Shown piece after piece: positions 1-5,407 of a stretch of 5,988 bases of DNA. The notes beneath the pieces are model-generated. The model saw only the letters and a program-made list of their open reading frames with translations, was not told the origin of the DNA and ran no database searches. This DNA comes from an uncultured Actinomycetes bacterium. GTDB taxonomy: Bacteria; Actinomycetota; Actinomycetes; S36-B12. The DNA is taken from positions 1 through 5,988 of the forward strand of contig CAIXFB010000043.1 in assembly GCA_903918595.1 (NCBI GenBank), read 5' to 3'. The position numbers and the translations under genes were made by a program. Each line of letters starts with the position of its first letter. Position 1 is the first letter of the stretch.

Positions 1-558
1 AATGCTGGTTGGTCGGTTTCTCAAGCAACAGAACAACTACGCGCACTCGCGCAATTCGGGATTGAGTATGTGGAGCAGCCGTGCTCAACGATCGCGGAAC
101 TGCGCGAACTTCGAACACACATTGACGTTCCCATTGCTGCCGATGAATCCATTCGACTTGCAGATGATCCCTCGAGGATCGCGGTGGCCGAATTCGCCGA
201 CGTCGCTGTTCTCAAACCCACCACGCTCGGTGGCGTTGAGCGCACGTTGGCCATTGCGGAGTCGCTGAACGTTCCGGTGGTGATCAGCGGTTCACTCGAC
301 TCGTCGGTGGGCCTGAGCGTGGGACTTGCCACCGCGGCTGCACTGCCTGAACTCGCATTCGCCTGCGGGCTGGGTACGGGAACGTTGTTTGCGCAAGACG
401 TGGTGTCCCAACCGGTGCTGCCGCACCACGGACATATTTCGAATACGCGGATCTGCCCAGATCAAGAGAGTCTCGACGCTGCTGCCGCTCGAATCTCACC
501 GAGCCGTGCGAAGTGGTGGCAAGACCGACTCACCGCCGCTTGGTTGCACCTGCCGTGA
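1..558 (+). CDS. menC: o-succinylbenzoate synthase, C-terminal part (5' end cut by window)
   Basis: Enolase-superfamily enzyme that dehydrates SHCHC to o-succinylbenzoate in cytosolic menaquinone synthesis. The open frame begins at base 1 and gives 185 residues, against about 320 for the family, so roughly the N-terminal 40% is missing. The visible part starts at NAGWS, which fits the conserved DxN metal-site strand with its Asp just outside the window. The second metal ligand is E25 in YVEQP, the third is D48 in AADES, and the catalytic lysine is K72 in VLKPTTLGG. The later SGSLDSSVGL and FACGLGTGTLF blocks are typical of actinobacterial MenC and form the end of the barrel. The KxK lysine motif lies upstream and cannot be checked. 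The gene stops with TGA 13 bases before menD, so the two are probably co-transcribed. Related dipeptide epimerases share the fold, but the menD neighbour and the SGSLDSSVGL block favour MenC. Confidence 0.93.
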   Translation, partial: NAGWSVSQATEQLRALAQFGIEYVEQPCSTIAELRELRTHIDVPIAADESIRLADDPSRIAVAEFADVAVLKPTTLGGVERTLAIAESLNVPVVISGSLDSSVGLSVGLATAAALPELAFACGLGTGTLFAQDVVSQPVLPHHGHISNTRICPDQESLDAAAARISPSRAKWWQDRLTAAWLHLP

Positions 559-560
559 AT

Positions 561-567
561 AGGGTGA
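561..567 (+). promoter_or_regulatory. ribosome binding site of menD
   Basis: AGGGTGA lies between the menC stop and the GTG at 572, four bases upstream of it. It resembles the end of the Shine-Dalgarno consensus. It supports the GTG start, which also gives a normal MenD N-terminus. The GTG at 564 inside the same motif is rejected because it meets a stop three codons later. Confidence 0.55.
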
Positions 568-571
568 ACCC

Positions 572-2320
572 GTGAATCCATCAACGGTGCAGGCCCTCGT
601 CATGGTCGATGAGTTGCTGCGTTGCGGGGTGACCGACGCGGTCGTGGCACCAGGTGCCAGGTCAACTCCGCTCGCACTCGCACTCGCAGAGGCTGAAGCC
701 CGTGGCGATTTGCGCCTGCATGTTCGACTCGATGAGCGAAGCGCGGGCTACCTCGCACTCGGGTTGGGTAAAGCGTCGGGTATTCCGGCCGTTGTCGTCA
801 CAACGTCAGGTACCGCTGCGGTGAACCTTTTGCCCGCAATCGTTGAAGCCGACCATTCCGCCGTGCCACTCATTGCCTTGACCGCTGACCGGCCGCCGCG
901 ACTGCGCGGGGTGGGGGCCAACCAGTCGATCGAACAGGTCGCACTTTTTTCTGGCCGCACTCGCGATGAAATTGATATGGCCGTGGCGACAGACAAGCCA
1001 GGTCAAGTTGCCTACTGGCGTTCAACGGTTGCCCGAGCCGTTGCGCGGTGCACCGATGCGATGTTGCCCGGTCCGGTGTCAGTCAACGTGCCTTTTGACA
1101 CACCACTCGTGCCTGATCTGTCCTCGGATGGCTGGGTTGAAGAACTCGCTGGTCGCCCGGACGGTCGGCCCTGGACCGCAGATGCCCGACTCGTGGCCGG
1201 CATGAGTACGCCACTTGACGACGTTCTCGGGGCATTACTCGACAGCGCGGTGGTGCCGGCTCACGGTGTGATCATCGTCGGCGATCACAGCGAAGCGGAT
1301 TCGGTGGATCTCATCGACGATCTCGGTGATGCGCTGGGTTGGCCGGTCATCGCGGAACCAAGTGGTAACGCTGGTGGCTGTGCAACGGCGCTTTCCCATG
1401 GACCGCTGCTGTGTGCCGATGCAGGCTTCATGGAATCGCACGTGCCCAACATCGTGATCACTGTTGGACGAGTCGGTTTACATCGTTCAGTTCTGACGAT
1501 GGTTGCGGCCGCTGATCTGCACATAGCTGTTGATTCCCGGCCGGATTGGAGTGATCCCACTCGCTCGGCCGATCTTGTGGTGGCATCAGTTCCACTTCCC
1601 CCTGAAGCTGCGCACTACGACGAGCAGTGGTTGGCGGATTGGCAGCGTGCCGATGTGCTTGCCGCAGCTGCTGTTGAAACAGTGATGAGCGCTGAAGGTG
1701 ATCGACTCAGTGGTGTGAGCGTTGCGCGCATCACAGCGCAGAGCGTTCCGGAGAGTGGCCTGTTATTCCTTGCCGCTTCATCGGTGGTGCGGCACGTCAG
1801 CACGTTCGCTGCAACGAGCATCCGCGATGGCTCAGTGCTGGGCAATCGCGGAACGTCGGGCATCGACGGCACTCTCTCCACAGCGTGGGGGAGTGCGATT
1901 GCCCACGAATCCATGGGGGGTGGAGCGGCCATCGCGTTGGTGGGGGATCAAGCATTTTGGTACGACAGCAACGCACTGCTCGTTCCGAAACAAGAGGAAC
2001 GACCAAATCTGACCATTGTCGTTTCGGATAACGATGGTGGCGGAATTTTCTCGACGCTGGAACAAGGTCATCTTGATCACGAAGAACATTTTGAACGCGT
2101 GTTCGGTGTGCCTCTCGGGATTGATATTGAAGCGTTCGCCAATTCAGTCGGTGTACCGGTGCAGGTAGTGAGTGATGCCGGTGCATTAACGGCCGCGCTC
2201 GAGTCAGCAGTGGGCGATGGAGTGAGCATCATTGTTGCGCGGGTGATGGATCGCGCTGAAGAAGCTGCGCTTGTAGAAACCGTGAGCATCGCGGTGGCAT
2301 CGGCTCTTTCGCACCAATAA
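572..2320 (+). CDS. menD: 2-succinyl-5-enolpyruvyl-6-hydroxy-3-cyclohexene-1-carboxylate synthase
   Basis: Thiamine-diphosphate enzyme that decarboxylates 2-oxoglutarate and adds the succinyl semialdehyde unit to isochorismate, the first committed step of classical menaquinone synthesis. At 582 residues it is full length. The N-terminal domain carries APGARSTPL (residues 26-34), the ThDP-activating glutamate E55 in LDERSAGYLALGL, R107 in TADRPP, and N117-Q118 in GANQS. By my recollection of the E. coli protein, E55, R107, N117 and Q118 have the same numbers there. S403 and R407 (ASSVVR) and R426 in NRGTSGIDG fit the substrate-contact positions. The ThDP/Mg binding stretch runs from GDQ (458-460) to SDNDGGGIF (485-493). 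One oddity is A29, where the family usually has serine in PGSR. The start is GTG with a plausible ribosome site, 13 bases after menC. Its substrate maker, menF, is the next gene but faces it. Confidence 0.97.
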   Translation: MNPSTVQALVMVDELLRCGVTDAVVAPGARSTPLALALAEAEARGDLRLHVRLDERSAGYLALGLGKASGIPAVVVTTSGTAAVNLLPAIVEADHSAVPLIALTADRPPRLRGVGANQSIEQVALFSGRTRDEIDMAVATDKPGQVAYWRSTVARAVARCTDAMLPGPVSVNVPFDTPLVPDLSSDGWVEELAGRPDGRPWTADARLVAGMSTPLDDVLGALLDSAVVPAHGVIIVGDHSEADSVDLIDDLGDALGWPVIAEPSGNAGGCATALSHGPLLCADAGFMESHVPNIVITVGRVGLHRSVLTMVAAADLHIAVDSRPDWSDPTRSADLVVASVPLPPEAAHYDEQWLADWQRADVLAAAAVETVMSAEGDRLSGVSVARITAQSVPESGLLFLAASSVVRHVSTFAATSIRDGSVLGNRGTSGIDGTLSTAWGSAIAHESMGGGAAIALVGDQAFWYDSNALLVPKQEERPNLTIVVSDNDGGGIFSTLEQGHLDHEEHFERVFGVPLGIDIEAFANSVGVPVQVVSDAGALTAALESAVGDGVSIIVARVMDRAEEAALVETVSIAVASALSHQ

Positions 2321-2339
2321 GTTCGCTGACACCACGAAC
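2321..2339. terminator. weak inverted repeat between convergent genes, possible terminator
   Basis: GTTCG (2321-2325) and CGAAC (2335-2339) can form a five-base-pair stem with a nine-base loop. It sits directly after the menD stop and just before the menF stop, in a gap of only 24 bases. No T-tract follows on either strand, so it is a poor intrinsic terminator. It is listed because its position between converging genes is where one would be expected. No other hairpin is visible there. Confidence 0.2.
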
Positions 2340-2344
2340 CAGAA

Positions 2345-3655
2345 CTAATCGACGGTGAGCGCGTCCCTGATCGGAGTGAGCTTCGCATTGGACTCTGCAA
2401 GTTCACGCGCAGGATCTGAACCAGCAACGATTCCGCACCCTGCAAACGCGCGAACAGTGCCCGCTTCTTGATCAACTTGTGCACAGCGCAACGCGATCCC
2501 GAACTCACCATCACCTCGACTGTCAAACCATCCAACCGGGCCGGCGTATCTGCCACGGTCCATTCCTTCGAGCTCTCTAATCATGGTGAAAGCGCGTTCG
2601 GTGGGGGTTCCACACACTGCTGCTGTTGGGTGGAGCGATGCGGCTAAGGCCAGCACGGGTGCGTTATCCGCCAACCGTCCGGTCACATCAGTGGCAAGGT
2701 GCTGCACGTTGGAAAGCTTGAGCACATGTGGGGTCGCAGGCACATCTAGATCGGTGCAATGGGCAGCCAGGGCGCGGGCAACGGAGTGAACTGCATACTC
2801 GTGCTCTTCAAGGTCTTTATCGCTCTCGAGCAGTGCGATTGCGAGTCCGGCATCGGCTTGCGCATCGCCGCGACGGCGCACCGTGCCGGCAAGTACGCGA
2901 CTGGTCACCAGATCTCCGGTGCGACGAACGAGGAGTTCTGGGGTTGCACCGACCATTCCGGCAACGGTGAAGGTCCAACAGGTTGGGTACTCACGGGCTA
3001 GCTGACGCAGCAGGTAACGCACATCGATCTCGCCTTCGACCTGCGCGATCACATCGCGTGCCAGCACCACTTTGTCGAGTTCACCGGCATTGATGCGGCG
3101 CACCGCTTCAGCGACCACGCCTTCCCATTCAGATGATGCGAGTGCGCCCTCGGTCCACGAAACAGCTGTGGGAGGCGACGGGACAGAAGCGATAGGCACC
3201 CGCAGGCGCGGGTCTTCTTCAGAGTTGATCACCGTGATCCACGCTTGACCGCCTTTGCGACCCATGATCACCTCTGGCAGAACCACAACTGAAGGTGAGT
3301 CCGGATCAAATGCGAAGGAGCCAAATGCCACCGGCCCACTTCCGGCAACACTGACTGAGTCGTCGATGACGGAGGCATTGCACAGTGATGACCACCAACG
3401 TTGGGCCCGGGAGAACCGTTCCTCACCGCGAACCTCAAGCATCGCAGCGACTCCCCAACCGATCAGTCCTTCATCCCGTCTGATCCACGCGCACTGTGCT
3501 GATGCGGGCAACAGCGCCAAGAGATCATGCGGATCGGCGATCGGCCTTGTGCGAACGGTGAGCTTCTGGCCTCCGGGGTGCGTCAGATCACCCGAGGCTG
3601 GATGCGAGGAGTACGACACGTGCGTCAGCGTAGGCGCTGTCTGGTTCTGGGGCAT
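2345..3655 (-). CDS. menF: isochorismate synthase (MenF/EntC family)
   Basis: Mg-dependent chorismate-utilising enzyme that converts chorismate to isochorismate, the substrate of MenD. The product has 436 residues, within the usual range for actinobacterial members. The catalytic domain is clear. It has LDKVVLARD with the likely water-activating lysine K195, GATPELLV with the likely general acid E240, and LAGTVRRRG (255-263). It continues with SLHPTAAVCGTPTERA (340-354), MDRGRYAGPVGW (365-376) and GCGIVAGSDPARELAE (406-421), the last covering the metal-binding end. These motifs fit isochorismate synthase rather than anthranilate synthase. An EntC role in siderophore or salicylate synthesis is possible, but the flanking menC, menD and menG argue for menaquinone. 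The gene ends 24 bases from menD (tail to tail) and starts 35 bases from menG (head to head), so it is a separate transcript. The ATG has no good ribosome site, and the first 30 or so residues look unconserved, so the true start may be internal, for example the GTG at residue 13. Confidence 0.94.
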   Translation of the reverse strand: MPQNQTAPTLTHVSYSSHPASGDLTHPGGQKLTVRTRPIADPHDLLALLPASAQCAWIRRDEGLIGWGVAAMLEVRGEERFSRAQRWWSSLCNASVIDDSVSVAGSGPVAFGSFAFDPDSPSVVVLPEVIMGRKGGQAWITVINSEEDPRLRVPIASVPSPPTAVSWTEGALASSEWEGVVAEAVRRINAGELDKVVLARDVIAQVEGEIDVRYLLRQLAREYPTCWTFTVAGMVGATPELLVRRTGDLVTSRVLAGTVRRRGDAQADAGLAIALLESDKDLEEHEYAVHSVARALAAHCTDLDVPATPHVLKLSNVQHLATDVTGRLADNAPVLALAASLHPTAAVCGTPTERAFTMIRELEGMDRGRYAGPVGWFDSRGDGEFGIALRCAQVDQEAGTVRAFAGCGIVAGSDPARELAESNAKLTPIRDALTVD

Positions 3656-3660
3656 CTGCG

Positions 3661-3676
3661 AGTGAGGCGCCTCTCT
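3661..3676. promoter_or_regulatory. palindrome in the menF/menG divergent gap, possible operator
   Basis: AGTGAGGCGCCTCTCT is a 16-base palindrome with one mismatched pair. Its core GAGGCGCCTC (3664-3673) is perfect. It lies in the 35-base gap between the divergent starts of menF (3655) and menG (3691). A regulator bound here would sit over both start regions. I do not recognise it as the site of a named regulator, and a GC-rich palindrome of this size can arise by chance. Confidence 0.35.
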
Positions 3677-3690
3677 GCAAAGATGCCGAC

Positions 3691-4401
3691 ATGGCCAAAG
3701 CTGATCTTTCCAAGCATCCGATCGACGTTGCCGCCATGTTCGACGACGTTGCCGAGCGCTACGACATCACCAACGACGTGTTGGCACTCGGTCAGACTCG
3801 GATCTGGCGCAAGGCGGTGCTGGCGGCTGTGGCTCCGACCCCCGGCGAGCGCATTCTTGACCTAGCAGCTGGCACTGGCACTTCCTCCTTGCCTTTTGCC
3901 CAGGCTGGGGCCTTCGTCGTGCCTTGTGATTTTTCGTTGGGAATGCTGGCTGTTGGCCGCAAGCGGTTGCCCGAACTGCCTTTTGTTGCTGGTGATGCCC
4001 TGCACCTGCCCTTTGCCGATGCTTCTTTTGATGCCGTGACAATTTCCTTCGGAATCCGCAATGTGGTGGATTATCAGGCTGGATTGGTGGAAATGCTGCG
4101 GGTTGTGCGCCCAGGCGGTCGGCTTGTCATCTGCGAGTTCAGCCATCCGGTCTGGTCGCCATTTCGCACCGTGTACACCGAATACCTGATGAAGGCGCTG
4201 CCGGCGGTTGCCCGGGCAGTAGCGAGCAATCCCGAGGCGTACGAGTATTTGGCGGACTCGATTCGGGCATGGCCAAGGCAACAGGAGTTCGCTGCGGAGC
4301 TGCAATCTGCTGGCTGGGCCGGGGTGCAATGGCGGGACCTGACGGGGGGAATCGTCGCTATTCATCGCGGTACCCGCCCCGCTGATTCACGAGGCGTGTG
4401 A
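3691..4401 (+). CDS. menG: demethylmenaquinone methyltransferase (UbiE/MenG family)
   Basis: SAM-dependent C-methyltransferase that converts demethylmenaquinone to menaquinone, the final essential step, acting on a membrane-bound lipid substrate. The product has 236 residues, near the usual 230. The N-terminal block MFDDVAERYDITNDVLALGQTRIWR (16-40) is the UbiE family signature in its actinobacterial form. SAM-binding motif I is LDLAAGTGTSS (56-66), followed by the acidic CDFSLGML (79-86) and GDALHLPF (101-108). The second family signature is RVVRPGGRLVICEFS (137-151). The ATG is supported because the conserved ADLSKHP region begins at residue 4. No clear Shine-Dalgarno sequence precedes it, only a weak AAAGAT at 3679-3684 that could instead be a -10 element for a nearly leaderless transcript. 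No ubiquinone genes are seen, so menG fits better than ubiE. The stop lies 79 bases before nuoA. Confidence 0.95.
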   Translation: MAKADLSKHPIDVAAMFDDVAERYDITNDVLALGQTRIWRKAVLAAVAPTPGERILDLAAGTGTSSLPFAQAGAFVVPCDFSLGMLAVGRKRLPELPFVAGDALHLPFADASFDAVTISFGIRNVVDYQAGLVEMLRVVRPGGRLVICEFSHPVWSPFRTVYTEYLMKALPAVARAVASNPEAYEYLADSIRAWPRQQEFAAELQSAGWAGVQWRDLTGGIVAIHRGTRPADSRGV

Positions 4402-4405
4402 GCAC

Positions 4406-4411
4406 TATGCT
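4406..4411 (+). promoter_or_regulatory. possible -10 element of the nuo promoter
   Basis: TATGCT fits the actinobacterial TAnnnT -10 pattern and lies just after the menG stop. A weak -35 candidate, TGATTC, lies 17 bases upstream at 4383-4388 inside the menG end. Transcription would begin near 4418, directly before the Rex-like site, leaving a leader of about 60 bases before nuoA. An alternative reading is that TTCACA at 4431-4436 serves as a -35 box, but no convincing -10 follows at the right spacing. Confidence 0.35.
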
Positions 4412-4419
4412 TACCCCGG

Positions 4420-4437
4420 TCGTGAAGGTTTTCACAA
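4420..4437. promoter_or_regulatory. probable Rex (NADH/NAD+ redox repressor) operator upstream of nuo
   Basis: The site reads TCGTGAA-GGTT-TTCACAA. Against the Rex operator pattern TTGTGAANNNNTTCACAA it matches 13 of 14 defined bases; the only mismatch is C at 4421. The inner GTGAA/TTCAC arms are perfectly symmetrical. Rex represses respiratory genes when NADH is low relative to NAD+, and Streptomyces Rex is known to bind sites of this form upstream of respiratory operons. The position, 44 bases before the nuoA start and just after a possible -10, suits a repressor. Whether this genome encodes Rex cannot be seen here. Confidence 0.7.
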
Positions 4438-4463
4438 ACGCGCAAAGTCCTTCAGTTACGAAC

Positions 4464-4469
4464 AAGGAG
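4464..4469 (+). promoter_or_regulatory. ribosome binding site of nuoA
   Basis: AAGGAG is a strong Shine-Dalgarno core, but it lies 11 bases before the GTG at 4481, slightly longer than usual. No nearer in-frame start codon exists between them. The residues after the GTG (MNVYTPILIL) begin the first membrane helix as expected, so the GTG start stands. Confidence 0.75.
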
Positions 4470-4480
4470 CATTCGATCCG

Positions 4481-4840
4481 GTGAACGTTTATACACCGAT
4501 CTTGATCTTGGGCATTCTCGCCTTTGGATTTGCTGCCTTTTCCATTGTGATTGCCACCATCACGGGCCCCAAGCGTTACAACCGGGCCAAGGTCGATGCC
4601 TATGAGTGCGGCATCGAACCCACCCCGCAACCCATGGGCGGTGGACGTTTCCCGGTCAAGTACTACTTGACCGCGATGATGTTCATCATCTTCGATATCG
4701 AGCTCGTGTTCTTGTATCCGTGGGCCGTCGCATTCGACCAGCTTGAGCTCTTTGGTTTCCTCGCGATGGCCCTGTTCCTATTCAACTTGGCCGTGCCGTT
4801 CGTCTACGAGTGGCGCCGCGGCGGCCTGGAATGGGATTAG
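4481..4840 (+). CDS. nuoA: NADH-quinone oxidoreductase subunit A
   Basis: Small membrane subunit of respiratory complex I, placed next to the quinone-binding site at the junction of the membrane arm and the peripheral arm. The 119 residues match the usual length. Three membrane helices are visible at about 5-28, 62-83 and 88-110. The first loop carries the conserved YECGIEP (41-47), followed by GRFPVKYY (55-62). The second helix contains the conserved acidic pair D72 and E74 in FDIELVFLYPWA. The C-terminus YEWRRGGLEW is also family-typical. The gene starts with GTG and is the first of the nuo run. NuoB follows after 12 bases. The Rex-like operator upstream suggests that the operon responds to NADH/NAD+ balance. 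Confidence 0.97.
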   Translation: MNVYTPILILGILAFGFAAFSIVIATITGPKRYNRAKVDAYECGIEPTPQPMGGGRFPVKYYLTAMMFIIFDIELVFLYPWAVAFDQLELFGFLAMALFLFNLAVPFVYEWRRGGLEWD

Positions 4841-4847
4841 GGAAGGG
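4841..4847 (+). promoter_or_regulatory. ribosome binding site of nuoB
   Basis: GGAAGGG begins immediately after the nuoA stop codon and ends five bases before the nuoB ATG at 4853. This close fit supports translational coupling of the two genes. Confidence 0.7.
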
Positions 4848-4852
4848 TCGTC

Positions 4853-5407
4853 ATGGGTCTTGAAGAGAAACTCCCATCGGGAGTACTGCTCACCTCCGTC
4901 GAGAAAGTCGCTGGCTATGCCCGCAAGGGATCGCTGTGGCCGGCCACCTTCGGTTTGGCGTGCTGCGCCATCGAAATGATGGCAACGGGCGGCCCCCGCT
5001 ACGACATTGCTCGCTTTGGCATGGAGGTCTTTCGCGCGTCTCCGCGTCAGGCAGATCTGATGATCGTGGCCGGCCGGGTCAGCCAGAAAATGGCTCCTGT
5101 TCTGCGCCAGATCTACGATCAGATGCCCAACCCCAAGTGGGTTCTCGCCATGGGCGTGTGCGCATCGAGTGGCGGAATGTTCAACAACTACGCCATCGTT
5201 CAGGGCGTCGATCACGTCGTACCCGTCGACATCTACCTCCCCGGCTGCCCGCCCCGTCCAGAAATGTTGATCGACGCAATCTTGAAACTGCACGACGAAA
5301 TCCAAGACATGAAGCTTGGCGTGAACCGTCGCCGGCAGATCGTTGAACTCGAAGAGCTTGCTCTGGCAGCGCCCAGCACCCTCGAAATGAAGGGGCTCAT
5401 GCGATGA
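4853..5407 (+). CDS. nuoB: NADH-quinone oxidoreductase subunit B
   Basis: Peripheral-arm subunit of complex I that holds the N2 4Fe-4S cluster, the last iron-sulfur centre before quinone. The four expected ligands are present: adjacent C37 and C38 in LACCAIEMM, C103 in GVCASSGG and C132 in LPGCPPRPE. The conserved GGPRYDIARFGMEVFRASPRQAD region (46-68) forms part of the quinone pocket. The 184 residues agree with the family length. The C-terminal tail after about residue 155 is charged and variable, as is common. The start is an ATG with a strong ribosome site. The stop overlaps the nuoC start by four bases (ATGA). The paired adjacent cysteines and the nuo context separate it from hydrogenase small subunits and other NuoB-like proteins. 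Confidence 0.98.
   Translation: MGLEEKLPSGVLLTSVEKVAGYARKGSLWPATFGLACCAIEMMATGGPRYDIARFGMEVFRASPRQADLMIVAGRVSQKMAPVLRQIYDQMPNPKWVLAMGVCASSGGMFNNYAIVQGVDHVVPVDIYLPGCPPRPEMLIDAILKLHDEIQDMKLGVNRRRQIVELEELALAAPSTLEMKGLMR
5390..5395 (+). promoter_or_regulatory. ribosome binding site of nuoC, inside nuoB
   Basis: AAGGGG lies eight bases before the ATG at 5404 and within the last codons of nuoB. It supports the four-base-overlap start of nuoC. The ATG at 5399 is an internal nuoB codon and out of frame with nuoC. Confidence 0.6.

Noticed and set aside
671..688. Three tandem copies of CTCGCA
   Set aside because: The repeat encodes Leu-Ala three times in a helix of MenD (residues 34-39) and is in frame with a normal protein, so it is simple codon repetition rather than a functional element.
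1472..1489. His-Arg at MenD residues 304-305 where E. coli has Lys-Arg
   Set aside because: From memory, actinobacterial MenD proteins often have this form and the arginine is kept, so I do not treat it as unusual.
3775..3801. Departure of MenG from the general UbiE signature (A and Q where S and H are usual)
   Set aside because: To my recollection the LGQ form is normal in actinobacterial MenG proteins, so it is a lineage feature and not a defect.
3862..4365. 167-codon open frame on the minus strand opposite menG
   Set aside because: It mirrors the menG methyltransferase core and has a composition (many Gln, Arg, Pro) typical of a spurious frame.
4422..4435. GTGAA-GGTT-TTCAC read as a terminator hairpin after menG
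   Set aside because: The stem is only five pairs and is followed by AAACG rather than a T-tract. The match to the Rex operator explains the symmetry better.
4778..5305. 175-codon open frame on the minus strand opposite nuoA/nuoB
   Set aside because: It lies wholly opposite strongly recognised nuo genes, resembles no family I know, and has no ribosome site or room of its own. GC-rich coding DNA commonly gives such antisense frames.
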